Assembly (NCBI RefSeq): GCF_042653545.1
Contig: NZ_JBHSIS010000006.1
Span: forward strand, 248,001 to 312,000
Direction: 5' to 3'
Length of the DNA: 64,000 bases
Source: Actinophytocola glycyrrhizae
GTDB taxonomy: Bacteria; Actinomycetota; Actinomycetes; Mycobacteriales; Pseudonocardiaceae
The position numbers were made by a program, and so were the translations under genes. This document shows positions 1 to 8,200 of this stretch, one piece after another (position 1 is the first letter of the stretch; each line of letters begins with the position of its first letter). The notes beneath the pieces were generated by a model. That model was not told the origin of the DNA. It did no database searches and worked only from the letters and a program-made list of their open reading frames with translations.

Positions 1-41
1 CCTGTGCCAGCCACCGTCCTGCGAACCCGAACCGGGTGGCT

Positions 42-67
42 GACCCCACAGCGGGGTCGGCCGTTTT
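42..67 (+). terminator. Hairpin with T run, probable terminator of the gene left of the window
   Basis: GACCCC (42-47) pairs with GGGGTC (53-58) around a five-base loop and is followed by CGGCCG and TTTT. It sits ahead of the first gene and would end a transcript entering from the left. No coding region is supported in bases 1-106. Short stem, so moderate confidence. Confidence 0.45.
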
Positions 68-106
68 GCGACCGATGGTCCAGGCCGTCGCCAGTGGGGT
101 TGCGGC

Positions 107-817
107 ATGATCGGGGGCATGCGATGCGACGTGTGGTGGGCGCGCCCGGCCGCTGGGACGCCGGCCCTCCTCGAACTCCTCGACGACGTCGAGCGGTCCC
201 GCTACGACGGCTACCGCCGGGAGATCGACAAGTTCCGGTTCCTCACCGGGCGCACGCTCATCCGCGGGGTCGCCGCGCTCGAACTGGGCGTGTCCGCCAG
301 GGACGTCGTCATCGACAGTTCCTGCTTCGGCTGCGGGAAGCCGCACGGCAAGCCGAAGGTCGACGGGCTCGAGGTGTCGATCTCGCATTCCGGGGACTGG
401 GTCGCGCTCGCCCTCACCGAGGCCGCGCCGGTCGGGGTGGACGTCGAGGAGGTCCGGGACGCCGAGGTGGACGACCTCGCCCGCATCGCGCTCTCCCCCG
501 CCGAGCTGGCCGTCTTCCGCACCGTGCCGCCCGGTGACAAGAAGGGCGCCTTCTTCACCTACTGGTCCCGCAAGGAAGCCGTCGTCAAGGCCACCGGGAA
601 GGGCATGTCCGTGCCGATGAGCAAGCTGACGCTCACCGCGCACGACGAGCCACCGCGCGTCGTCTCGTCCGAAGCTCCCGAGGTCGAGAGCGGTGCCGTG
701 TTCATGGCCGACCTCGACCCGAGAGAGGGGTACCGGGCCGGGCTGGCCGTTTTCGGGACCGAGGAACCCAAGGTCACCGAGCGGGACGCGGCCGACCTCA
801 TCGCGTCACTCGGCTAG
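107..817 (+). CDS. 4'-phosphopantetheinyl transferase (Sfp/Gsp type)
   Basis: Transfers the phosphopantetheine arm of coenzyme A to carrier domains of fatty acid, polyketide or peptide synthases in the cytoplasm. The 236-residue protein has the family signatures: CGKPHGKP near 76-83, SISHS at 91-95, the magnesium-binding GVDVE at 110-114 (Asp112, Glu114) and WSRKEAVVKATGKG starting at Trp153 (Glu157, Lys161). A GGGG stretch about seven bases upstream supports the ATG at 107; an in-frame ATG at 119 is a possible alternative. It stands alone and faces the isochorismate synthase gene tail to tail with 30 bases between them. No carrier-protein gene is in the window, so the natural target is unknown; it may serve several synthases. 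Confidence 0.93.
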   Translation: MIGGMRCDVWWARPAAGTPALLELLDDVERSRYDGYRREIDKFRFLTGRTLIRGVAALELGVSARDVVIDSSCFGCGKPHGKPKVDGLEVSISHSGDWVALALTEAAPVGVDVEEVRDAEVDDLARIALSPAELAVFRTVPPGDKKGAFFTYWSRKEAVVKATGKGMSVPMSKLTLTAHDEPPRVVSSEAPEVESGAVFMADLDPREGYRAGLAVFGTEEPKVTERDAADLIASLG

Positions 818-847
818 GGACCGCGCCAGCACCGTGGGCGGTTCCCC

Positions 848-1978
848 TCAGGTCACGTCGAGGTGCACGCCCATCGCCCGCAGCAGCGTCTGGAACTTCG
901 CGGAGGTCTCGGCGACCTCCAGCTCCGGCACCGAGGCCGGCATGACGCCCGCACCCGAGTACAGGGTCATGGCCGAGGGCCCGGTGACCGGCTCGGTCAG
1001 CTCGCCGCAGCGGATGCCGACCACCCACTCCCCGTCGCCCTCGGCGTCACACCAGCCGATGGCGCCCGCGTAGAAGCCGCGGTCGAACGGCTCCAGCGCG
1101 GTGATCGTCGAGCGGGCGGCGGCGTAGGGGGTGCCGCAGACGGCCGGGGTCGGGTGCAGTGCGCTCGCGAGCCGCAGCGACGTGATGCCCGGGTCGCGCA
1201 GCTCGCCCTCGATGCGGGTCGACAGGTGCCACACGGCGGTGGTCCTGATCAGCGACGGCTCGGCCGGCACGTCGAGGGTGCGGCAGAACGGCGCCAGCCC
1301 CTCGGCCACGGCCTCCACCACCACGCGGTGCTCGTCGCGGTCCTTCGCCGACGCGAGGAGCGACTCGCCCGCCGCGCGGTCGGCTTCCGGGTCCCGCTCG
1401 CGTGCGATCGACCCGGCCAGGGGGTTCGCGACGACGGTCGTGCCGGTGCGGGACACCAGCATCTCGGGGGTCGCGCCGACGAGCGTCCTGCGGCCCGCCG
1501 CGCACGGCAGGTCCACGGCGTAGGTGAAGCCGGCGGCGTTGTCGGAGACGAGGTTCGCGAGCAGCGTGCGCACGTCGACCGGGGCGGGCATGGTCAGCCG
1601 CAGCGCCCGCGCCAGCACCACTTTGCGCAGGTCACCGGCTTGCAGGGAGTCGACGGCGGCGGCCACCGCGTGTGCGTAACCCGCCCTGGAGGGCACCGGC
1701 TCGACCGAGACGGCGGCGCCGACGGGCCTGCGGGGCTGTGCGGGCAGCGGGCCGGACCACCGCGCGGTGTCCGGCAGCACGATGTGCGGTGCGGCTTCGG
1801 TGTCGAACGGGAGCGCGCCGACCGCGACCGGGGTGTCCGAGTCGACCAGGAGCTTCGTGACCCGCTTGGCCAGCTCGTCCGGGTCCGGCTCGGTGACGAC
1901 CTGCCGTTCGCCGGTCGCCAGCAGGGCCCGCCGGGGGGACGCGAGCAGGAACGAGCCGGGGCGATAGTCCTGGATCAC
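848..1978 (-). CDS. Isochorismate synthase (DhbC/EntC/MenF family)
   Basis: Converts chorismate to isochorismate, the first step to catecholate or salicylate siderophores or to menaquinone. The chorismate-binding domain fills the C-terminal two thirds: LRKVVLARALRL, GATPEMLVSR, NPLAGSIARERDPEAD, then LHPTPAVCGTP and FYAGAIGW, the order seen in EntC. The reading frame stays open upstream, but the GTG at 1978 gives a normal 376-residue protein and has a G-rich stretch just before it; an ATG at 2062 would add 28 unconserved residues. No siderophore or menaquinone gene adjoins it and no IdeR box is visible upstream, so the pathway cannot be decided from context. The nearby phosphopantetheinyl transferase fits a siderophore role but does not prove one. 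Confidence 0.88.
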   Translation of the reverse strand: MIQDYRPGSFLLASPRRALLATGERQVVTEPDPDELAKRVTKLLVDSDTPVAVGALPFDTEAAPHIVLPDTARWSGPLPAQPRRPVGAAVSVEPVPSRAGYAHAVAAAVDSLQAGDLRKVVLARALRLTMPAPVDVRTLLANLVSDNAAGFTYAVDLPCAAGRRTLVGATPEMLVSRTGTTVVANPLAGSIARERDPEADRAAGESLLASAKDRDEHRVVVEAVAEGLAPFCRTLDVPAEPSLIRTTAVWHLSTRIEGELRDPGITSLRLASALHPTPAVCGTPYAAARSTITALEPFDRGFYAGAIGWCDAEGDGEWVVGIRCGELTEPVTGPSAMTLYSGAGVMPASVPELEVAETSAKFQTLLRAMGVHLDVT

Positions 1979-2086
1979 CCCACCATCATGCCCACCGAAC
2001 CGGCGGGCAAACCCCAGCACGGGTAGGATTTTGAACACGTTCAGGGCCCGCGGGTGCTGCACCCGCGGGCCCCGGTGAGACCTGTG

Positions 2087-2398
2087 TCAGTTGAGCGCGT
2101 CGATCAGCGCGGAGCGCTGGCGGTCGCCGAGGCCGGCGGCGCGCCGGTCCGGGTCGATGCCGGTCTGCTCGAGCAGCGCGGCCACCTTGACGGCACCGAG
2201 GCCCGGCACCGCCTTCAGGAGCGCGGCCACCTTGGTCTTGCCGATGGTCTTGTCTTCCTTCGCCTTGCCGAGCACCGACGCGATGGTCCGCTCGCCGGAC
2301 TTGATCGACGCCAACAGCTCGGAGCGCGCCTTGCGCGCCTCCGCCGCCTTGGCCAGCGCGTCCGCGCGCTGCTCTGGAGTCAACGTGGGCAGAGCCAC
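2087..2398 (-). CDS. mihF: Actinobacterial integration host factor (mIHF/sIHF)
   Basis: Small basic nucleoid protein that binds and bends DNA. The 103-residue protein matches the mIHF core from end to end: LTPEQRADALAKAAEARKAR helix at the N terminus, LLASIKSGE, the helix-two-turn-helix region KTKVAALLKAVPGLGAVKVA (about 52-71) and a C-terminal LGDRQRSALIDAL. It starts at GTG 2398 with AAGGA upstream. Normally mihF lies between pyrF and gmk; here it lies between isochorismate synthase and an acyl-CoA ligase, with no pyrimidine gene near. It may be the only copy moved or an extra paralogue. Confidence 0.92.
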   Translation of the reverse strand: MALPTLTPEQRADALAKAAEARKARSELLASIKSGERTIASVLGKAKEDKTIGKTKVAALLKAVPGLGAVKVAALLEQTGIDPDRRAAGLGDRQRSALIDALN

Positions 2399-2667
2399 CG
2401 TGGTGTTCCTTCCTAATCCGACTGCTGGCGGGTCCCGCGATGGCCGACGACCAGGTCAAAGCCCTGGACCGCTCCCCCGCGGCGCCGCTGCCAGTAAACA
2501 CATCTACGACCTGCAACATACGCGCGACACGCGAAGAGTTCGCGCCGAAAGCGCAGGTAACACACCTTCTGGGGGTCTGACACGCAGCGTTACCCGTATT
2601 CACGGGCGCCGATCCGGCACTAATGTCGCACCAACGAACCCACCAGTAACCCGGGAGCTGAACAGCG
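2399..2667. promoter_or_regulatory. Divergent promoter region between mihF and acyl-CoA ligase gene
   Basis: This 269-base gap holds no supported gene. On the plus strand TAATGT at 2621-2626 is a good -10 hexamer, 42 bases before the ligase ATG. Upstream, CCCGT/ACGGG arms (2595-2599 and 2604-2608 approximately) flank ATTC and could be a small operator. No clear promoter for mihF was identified. Confidence 0.35.
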
Positions 2668-4305
2668 ATGTTGGGCACCATGCAGGACGGGCAACTGTCC
2701 ATCGCGAACCTTCTCCGCCACGGCAGCCGCGTCCACGCGAACGCCGAGGTCGTCACCTGGACCGGGGGACAGGCCCGCCGGACCACGTTCGCCCAGGTCG
2801 GGAAGGAGTCCGCGCAGCTGGCGCACGCGCTGCGCGGCCTCGGCGTCACATCCGACCAGCGGGTCGGCACCTTCATGTGGAACAACACCGAGCACCTGGT
2901 CGCCTACCTCGCGGTGCCCGCGATGGGGGCGGTGCTGCACACGCTCAACATCCGCCTGTTCCCCGAGCAGCTGACCTACGTCGCGAACCACGCCGAGGAC
3001 CACGTGGTGCTGGTCGACGGCACGCTGGTGCCGCTGCTCGCGAAGGTCCTGCCGACCTTCGAGACGGTCCGGCACGTCGTGGTCGTCAACGGCGACCCGG
3101 CGTCGCTGCGGGCGCCGGAGGGGGTGACCGTGCACTCGTACGCCGAGCTGCTCGACGGCCAGCCAGACGAGTTCGACTGGCCGGTCGTCGACGAGAACGC
3201 CGCGGCCGCCATGTGCTACACCTCCGGCACGACCGGCGACCCGAAGGGCGTCGTCTACACGCACCGGTCGATCTGGCTGCACTCGATGCAGGTCTGCATG
3301 ACCGACTCGATGGCGTTGGCGCAGGCAGACCGGGCCCTGGTGATCGTCCCGCAGTTCCACGCGATGTCGTGGGGCCTGCCGTACGCGGCGTTCATGGTGG
3401 GTTCGTCGCTGATCATGCCCGACCGCTTCCTGCAGCCGGAGCCGCTGGCCGCGATGATCGCCGCGGAACAGCCGACGATGGCGGGTGCCGTGCCGACGAT
3501 CTGGCAGGGCCTGCTCGCGCTGCTGGACCAGAAACCGCAGGACCTGGCGCCGCTGGAGCGCGCGGTGGTCGGCGGGTCGGCGTGCCCGCCGTCGCTGATG
3601 GCGGCGTTCGACAAGCTCGGCGTCACGATCATCCACGCGTGGGGCATGACCGAGACCTCACCGCTCGGGTCGGTGTCCCGCCCGCCCGCCGGGCTGTCGC
3701 CGGACGACGCGTGGGAGTACCGGGTCCTGCAGGGCCGGTTCCCGGCGTCGGTGCGCGCGCGGCTCATCGACGACGACGGCAACGAGCTGCCGTGGGACAA
3801 CGAGGCCGTCGGTGAGCTGGAGGTCGCCGGCCCCTGGGTCGCGGCGTCGTACTACCGCGTTTCCCCTGGTGAGGAGGGTTCGGAGAAGTTCTCGCCGGAC
3901 GGCTGGCTGCGCACCGGCGACGTCGGCGCGATCACGCGGGACGGCTTCCTGCGCCTGACGGACCGGTCCAAGGACATCATCAAGTCCGGCGGCGAGTGGA
4001 TCTCGTCGGTGGACCTGGAGAACGCGGTGATGGCCCACCCCGCGGTGGCCGAGGCCGCCGTGATCGGCGTGCCGGACGAGAAGTGGTCCGAGCGGCCCCT
4101 GGTGGCGGTGGTCCTCCGCGAAGGCCAGTCGGTGACACCGGAGGAGCTGCGGTCGTTCCTGGCGGACAAGGTCGCGAAGTGGCAGGTCCCGGAGAACTGG
4201 ACCTTCATCGGCGAGGTGCCGAAGACGAGCGTCGGCAAGTTCGACAAGAAGCGACTGCGCGCGTCGGCATCGGACGGCTCGCTCGACATCACACACCTGT
4301 CGTGA
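2668..4305 (+). CDS. Long-chain fatty-acid--CoA ligase (AMP-binding, FadD-like)
   Basis: Activates a carboxylic acid, probably a medium or long fatty acid, to its acyl-CoA through an acyl-AMP. The 545-residue protein has the adenylate-forming signatures in order: P-loop-like YTSGTTGDPKG (184-194), WGMTETSP (325-332), GWLRTGDVG in the hinge region and the C-terminal catalytic lysine in KTSVGKFDKK (Lys524). Length fits the FadD3/FadD36-like class. The ATG at 2668 has GGGAG upstream. It is a single-gene unit with its own promoter and a terminator hairpin. Substrate cannot be told from sequence alone. Confidence 0.92.
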   Translation: MLGTMQDGQLSIANLLRHGSRVHANAEVVTWTGGQARRTTFAQVGKESAQLAHALRGLGVTSDQRVGTFMWNNTEHLVAYLAVPAMGAVLHTLNIRLFPEQLTYVANHAEDHVVLVDGTLVPLLAKVLPTFETVRHVVVVNGDPASLRAPEGVTVHSYAELLDGQPDEFDWPVVDENAAAAMCYTSGTTGDPKGVVYTHRSIWLHSMQVCMTDSMALAQADRALVIVPQFHAMSWGLPYAAFMVGSSLIMPDRFLQPEPLAAMIAAEQPTMAGAVPTIWQGLLALLDQKPQDLAPLERAVVGGSACPPSLMAAFDKLGVTIIHAWGMTETSPLGSVSRPPAGLSPDDAWEYRVLQGRFPASVRARLIDDDGNELPWDNEAVGELEVAGPWVAASYYRVSPGEEGSEKFSPDGWLRTGDVGAITRDGFLRLTDRSKDIIKSGGEWISSVDLENAVMAHPAVAEAAVIGVPDEKWSERPLVAVVLREGQSVTPEELRSFLADKVAKWQVPENWTFIGEVPKTSVGKFDKKRLRASASDGSLDITHLS

Positions 4306-4325
4306 CCTGCTGATACCGGTCCCGT

Positions 4326-4359
4326 CCCCGGCGCACCCCGGCTTGGAGGTGCACCGGGG
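4326..4359 (+). terminator. Terminator hairpin after acyl-CoA ligase gene
   Basis: CCCCGGCGCACC (4326-4337) pairs with GGTGCACCGGGG (4348-4359) with one G:T pair and a ten-base loop. No T run follows, which is common in high-GC actinomycetes. Confidence 0.55.
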
Positions 4360-4402
4360 GCGGTGGCCCTTCACGCAGGTCGCGCGGAGCCGACTGGCCC
4401 TG

Positions 4403-4420
4403 TGCTACCCCGTATGGGGT
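4403..4420. promoter_or_regulatory. Palindrome CTACCCCGTATGGGGTAG upstream of PadR gene
   Basis: Perfect seven-base arms CTACCCC and GGGGTAG separated by GTAT. It lies about 30-50 bases upstream of the PadR gene and downstream of the ligase terminator. The form resembles CsoR-type copper operators (TACCCC-N4-GGGGTA), but it could equally be the PadR autoregulatory site. Function is inferred from shape only. Confidence 0.5.
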
Positions 4421-4450
4421 AGGCCAAATGGTCGGCACCGACGGTAGGAG

Positions 4451-5020
4451 GTGGGTATCGTCGGCCGCGTGCCGGAATCCCGTACTCGGAAGTTGACCCC
4501 GACGTCGTACGTCGTGCTCGGCATGCTGAGCTACTCGCCGGCGACGAGCTACGACCTGAAGCAGTGGGTCGCCAACACGATCGGCAACTTCTGGGCCTTC
4601 GCCCACTCCCAGCTCTACGACGAGCCCGCCCGCCTGGTGGCCGACGGCTACGTGACGGAGGAGGTCGAGGAGGGCGGCCGCCGCAGGCGCACGTACTCCA
4701 TCCTCCCCGCGGGCCGCGAGGCGCTGCGCGAGTGGCTGGCCTCCCCGACCGACGAGCAGACCGAGGTACGCGACCTGGGCCTGCTGAAGCTGTTCTTCCT
4801 GAACTTCGGCACCCGCAAGGACCTGCTCCAACTGGCACGCGACCGCCACGAGTCCCACCGCGGCCGAGCGGACGCGTACGAGGAACAGCGCGCGGAGATC
4901 GCCGACCACGCCGACCGCTGGCAGGTCAGGACCATCGAACTGGGCATCCGTTACGAACGGTGCGTGGAACAGTTCTGGTCCGACTTCCTGAAGGAACTGG
5001 AAGAAGAAGACCTGAGCTGA
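4451..5020 (+). CDS. PadR-family transcriptional regulator
   Basis: DNA-binding repressor of the PadR winged-helix family. The N-terminal wing domain reads LTPTSYVVLGMLSYSPATSY and continues to ALREWLASP; the C-terminal half is the helical Vir_act_alpha_C dimerisation domain ending in LKELEEED. AGGAGGT at 4446-4452 touches the first GTG (4451), so translation more likely begins at the in-frame GTG 4469 (VPESRTRK), though that leaves a long 16-base spacing. A perfect palindrome lies just upstream. PadR proteins usually answer small phenolic or drug ligands; no efflux gene is adjacent, so the target is unknown. Confidence 0.88.
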   Translation: MGIVGRVPESRTRKLTPTSYVVLGMLSYSPATSYDLKQWVANTIGNFWAFAHSQLYDEPARLVADGYVTEEVEEGGRRRRTYSILPAGREALREWLASPTDEQTEVRDLGLLKLFFLNFGTRKDLLQLARDRHESHRGRADAYEEQRAEIADHADRWQVRTIELGIRYERCVEQFWSDFLKELEEEDLS

Positions 5021-5088
5021 CCCGCCCCACTCCCGCAGCCCGGCCCGTGCACCACGACGACAGGCAACTGGGAGCTGTTTACATGATC

Positions 5089-5094
5089 TAGCCT
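5089..5094 (+). promoter_or_regulatory. -10 element TAGCCT before secreted peptidase gene
   Basis: TAGCCT fits the actinobacterial TANNNT -10 pattern and places a transcript start near 5101, about 13 bases before the ATG at 5114. No convincing ribosome-binding site lies in that short leader. Confidence 0.35.
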
Positions 5095-5113
5095 GGGCTG
5101 GAAAATCATTCTC

Positions 5114-6403
5114 ATGCGCGCACACCCGCTACGTCTTGGCACGATCACCGCCGGGCTTGGAGTCGCTCTCGTCATGTCGCTGTCCCCCGCGCCCGTGGTG
5201 GCCGCGCCGGCCACCGGCGACGCGCCCGTCGACTTCCACCAGTGGCGGTCCACGTCCGACTTCCTCAAGGGTCGTTCCGAAGGTCTGCTGCCCACACCGG
5301 CCGGCCTGGTCATCGCCCGGCCCGTCGGCCGGGTCGAGCACACCGAGCCGGACCTCGGCACGACCCGCACCTACGAGTTCGGCCGGTGGACCTCGCCGGT
5401 CTACCGGCAGGGCTTCGACGCCACCCAGCTGGTCGCCTCGTGGAACGCCAGGACGCAGAAGAACACCTGGCTGAAGATCGAGATGCAGGGCTCGACCAGC
5501 TCCGGGACCAGGAGCAGCTGGTACACGATGGCCCGCTGGGCGCTGGGTGACAGCGACATCATCCGCACGACCGTGCCCGGCCAGGAGGACGCGGTCGGCT
5601 TCGTGGACGTCGACACGTTCGTCGCGCAGCAGCCCATCGCGAGCTACCAGCTCCGCGTGACCCTCTACCGCGAGCGCGGCACGCACAGCACGCCGCGGCT
5701 GAGCATGGTCGGCGCGATGACCTCGGACATCCCCGACCGCTTCACCGTCCCGGCGGGCCCGTCGGCCGGCGCGTGGGGGGTCGAGCTGCCGGTGCCGCGC
5801 TACTCGCAGAACACCCACACCGGCGAGTACCCCGAGTACGGCGGTGGCGGCGAGGCCTGGTGCAGCCCGACCTCGACGGAGATGGTGGTCGAGTACTGGG
5901 GCAAGAAGCCCAGTGACTCCGACCTCGAGTGGGTCGACCCGGACATCGCCGACCCGGCGGTCCCGCACGCCGCCCGCTTCACCTACGACCACGACTACGA
6001 CGGCACCGGAAACTGGCCGTTCAACACCGCCTACGCCGCGTCGTTCGGCCTGAACGGGCACATCACGCGCCTGTCGTCGATCACCGACCTGGAGAAGTAC
6101 GTCAGGGCCGGCATCCCGGTGATCACGTCGCAGTCGTTCCTCGCGAGCGAGCTGGACGGCGCGGGCTACGGCACGGCGGGCCACATCATGGTGGTCGTCG
6201 GCTTCACCGAGGACGGCGACGTCATCGCGAACGACCCGGCGTCGAGCAGCAACGAAGCGGTCCGCAACGTCTACAAGCGCGACCAGTTCGCGAACATCTG
6301 GCTGCGCACCAAGCGCTACAACGCCTCCGGCGGCGTCTCCGGCGGCCCGGGTGGCGTGGCCTACATCATCGCGCCGCCGTGGAAGAAGCTGCCGCGTCTC
6401 TGA
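5114..6403 (+). CDS. Secreted C39-like cysteine peptidase
   Basis: Predicted exported protein with a signal peptide (residues 1-31, ending AAPAT-type) and a C-terminal papain-like C39_2 domain. The catalytic triad is readable: Cys250 in GGEAWCSPTS, His357 in GTAGHIMVVVGF and Asp374 in IANDPASSS, in the order seen in C39-type peptidases. The N-terminal 200 residues form an exposed region without a recognised domain. Length 429 residues. It acts outside the cell; the substrate is unknown. Unlike bacteriocin-processing C39 domains it is not fused to an ABC transporter, so cell-wall or protein turnover is more likely than leader cleavage. It may share a transcript with the next gene, 12 bases downstream. 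Confidence 0.85.
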   Translation: MRAHPLRLGTITAGLGVALVMSLSPAPVVAAPATGDAPVDFHQWRSTSDFLKGRSEGLLPTPAGLVIARPVGRVEHTEPDLGTTRTYEFGRWTSPVYRQGFDATQLVASWNARTQKNTWLKIEMQGSTSSGTRSSWYTMARWALGDSDIIRTTVPGQEDAVGFVDVDTFVAQQPIASYQLRVTLYRERGTHSTPRLSMVGAMTSDIPDRFTVPAGPSAGAWGVELPVPRYSQNTHTGEYPEYGGGGEAWCSPTSTEMVVEYWGKKPSDSDLEWVDPDIADPAVPHAARFTYDHDYDGTGNWPFNTAYAASFGLNGHITRLSSITDLEKYVRAGIPVITSQSFLASELDGAGYGTAGHIMVVVGFTEDGDVIANDPASSSNEAVRNVYKRDQFANIWLRTKRYNASGGVSGGPGGVAYIIAPPWKKLPRL

Positions 6404-6415
6404 CACGGTGGGGGT

Positions 6416-7492
6416 GTGAGCTTCGCCGACGAGGACTACCCGGCGGTGCCCTACCCGGGCCGCCGCCCACCGGTCTCCTACGTGCACGACGACGCCACCG
6501 GGTGGGAACTGACCCCCGGCCCGGCGGCGTCGTCCGGCTGGTGTGCCGAAGGACGGGACCTCGACGACTGGCTCGCCGCCCGCGGCGCGAGCCCGCTCAG
6601 GGACCGGGTGCCGCTGCTCTGCTACGGCTCCAACGCGTGCCCGTCGAAGCTCACCTGGCTGCGGGACGCGCTCGGCCTGCGCGGCCCGGCCGTGTTGTTC
6701 CGCGCGCGCTGCACGGACATCGCCGCGGTGTGGGCCTGCGGGCCGCGGGTCGTCGACGACCAGCGGCCCGCGACGCTCGCCGCGCTGCCCGGCAACACCG
6801 AGCACCACGCGGTCTGGTTCGCCACGGCCGAACAGGTCGCGGTGCTGGACCGCTGCGAGGGCAGGGGCGAGCGCTACCGGCTGGCCCGTGTGGACACCGG
6901 CGAGGTCCGCCTCGCCGACGGGACCGTGGTCGACGGCCCGCTCGCCTACGTCGCCGCCGCGCCGCGCCGCATGCCGCTGCTGGTCGGCGAGAACAGCGAG
7001 AACGACGGGAAACCCGTGCGCTGCCTCGACGTTCCGCAGTCCGGCGCGGCCGCGCTCACCGGAACACCAGCGAGTACCGACGGTCTCACCGTGCGTGAGA
7101 TCACCGGCACGCCGGAACCCGCGGACTTTCCCGGTCGTGTCTTCGTCTACGGCACGCTCCAGCCGGGCGCGTCGGACTGGTGGCGGCTCGAACCGCACGC
7201 GGCCGGGAACCCGCGTGCCGCGGTAGTTCGCGGCACGCTGTACGACACCGGTCTCGGTTACCCCGCGCTACAACCGGGAGACGGACCCGGCGTGCCCGGC
7301 TGGGTGGTCGACCTGGCGGAACCCGCCGTCGCACTGTCCACACTGGATGAGTACGAGGGCGCGGAATACCTGCGTGTGCGCGTTGCGTCACCGGGCGGCG
7401 AGCCGTGCTGGACGTATGTGTGGAATGGACCGGTCGGCGGATTGTCTAAGCTGACGGGCGCGTGGGGGACCGCGGATCCGTCTCGGAGGTGA
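6416..7492 (+). CDS. Tandem gamma-glutamylcyclotransferase-fold protein
   Basis: A 358-residue cytoplasmic protein with two copies of the GGCT/AIG2 fold. Domain 1 has YGSN at 70-73 and an acidic pair in DRCEGRGERY (145-154). Domain 2 has YGTLQPG at 245-251 and DEYEGAEY at 311-318, where the catalytic glutamate of the family lies. Members of the fold release 5-oxoproline from gamma-glutamyl compounds, so one or both domains may do so. It starts at GTG 6416 behind GGTGGGG. The end of the gene holds the ribosome-binding site of the next lipoprotein gene (stop 7492, next start 7497), so the two are coupled. Domain 1 departs more from the family and could be a binding partner rather than an enzyme. 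Confidence 0.8.
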   Translation: MSFADEDYPAVPYPGRRPPVSYVHDDATGWELTPGPAASSGWCAEGRDLDDWLAARGASPLRDRVPLLCYGSNACPSKLTWLRDALGLRGPAVLFRARCTDIAAVWACGPRVVDDQRPATLAALPGNTEHHAVWFATAEQVAVLDRCEGRGERYRLARVDTGEVRLADGTVVDGPLAYVAAAPRRMPLLVGENSENDGKPVRCLDVPQSGAAALTGTPASTDGLTVREITGTPEPADFPGRVFVYGTLQPGASDWWRLEPHAAGNPRAAVVRGTLYDTGLGYPALQPGDGPGVPGWVVDLAEPAVALSTLDEYEGAEYLRVRVASPGGEPCWTYVWNGPVGGLSKLTGAWGTADPSRR

Positions 7493-7496
7493 GAGC

Positions 7497-8138
7497 GTGG
7501 CCCGACATGGCCGATTATGCGCGGTCGCCGCGCTGGCGATCGTCGTGTCGAGCGGGTGCGGTGCCCGGCAGAACGCCGCGGGGGACACCTCGACCCGGTT
7601 GACCGTCACGACCACGGAGGCGTCGACGCCCGCCTCGCCGTCCGCCCCGTCGTCTGCCCCGGCCTCGCCTGCGTCGCCGACCACGGTGACCGGCGGCGAG
7701 TCGTCCCCGCCGGCACAGGAGAACCGTTGCACCGCCGGGATGCTGACCGGCCTGGTCGAGCCGCAGAACGCGAGCGCGGGCAACCGGTACGCGGTACTGG
7801 TGGTACGCAACAAGAGTCAGCGGCTGTGCACGTTGTGGGGTTACGGCGGACTGGATCTGCTCGACGCGGGCAAGGAAGTCCTGCCGACACAGGCGGAACG
7901 CACGCTGGGGCCGGTGCCGACGCTGGTGCGGCTGCGTCCTGGCGCCGCGGCGGGCAAGATCCTGCACTGGGGCGTGGTCGCGACCGGTGACGAGCCGACG
8001 GACGGCCCGTGTCAGCCCGCCGCCTCCAGCATCAACGTGATCCCGCCGGACGAGACCGCGCCGTTCGAGGTGGACTTCGAGTTCGGCCCGGTGTGCGACC
8101 AGGGCCGGATCGAGACCAGTGCGTACTTCCCGCGCTGA
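7497..8138 (+). CDS. DUF4232 lipoprotein
   Basis: Exported lipoprotein with an N-terminal membrane segment and lipobox ending SSGC, followed by a Ser/Thr/Pro/Ala linker (about 30-70) and a DUF4232 domain beginning near CTAGMLTGL, with four cysteines that could form two disulfides. GTG 7497 is preceded by CGGAGG seven bases upstream. DUF4232 proteins are common in the actinobacterial envelope and have no assigned function. It is translated right after the cyclotransferase-fold gene, which may mean a shared envelope role, but nothing in the sequence shows a reaction. Confidence 0.82.
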   Translation: MARHGRLCAVAALAIVVSSGCGARQNAAGDTSTRLTVTTTEASTPASPSAPSSAPASPASPTTVTGGESSPPAQENRCTAGMLTGLVEPQNASAGNRYAVLVVRNKSQRLCTLWGYGGLDLLDAGKEVLPTQAERTLGPVPTLVRLRPGAAAGKILHWGVVATGDEPTDGPCQPAASSINVIPPDETAPFEVDFEFGPVCDQGRIETSAYFPR

Positions 8139-8200
8139 GCGCGGCGAGAAATTCTTCCGTATCCCTGTTCAGGCCCACCTCGAACAGGCAGGCTTGGCCC

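Noticed and set aside
2091..3815. 574-codon open frame on the plus strand
   Set aside because: It runs antisense through mihF and out of frame through the acyl-CoA ligase gene; its translation is Arg/Pro/Ala-rich shadow sequence.
5129..7198. 689-codon minus-strand open frame
   Set aside because: Antisense shadow of the secreted peptidase and cyclotransferase-fold genes, both of which have clear family motifs.
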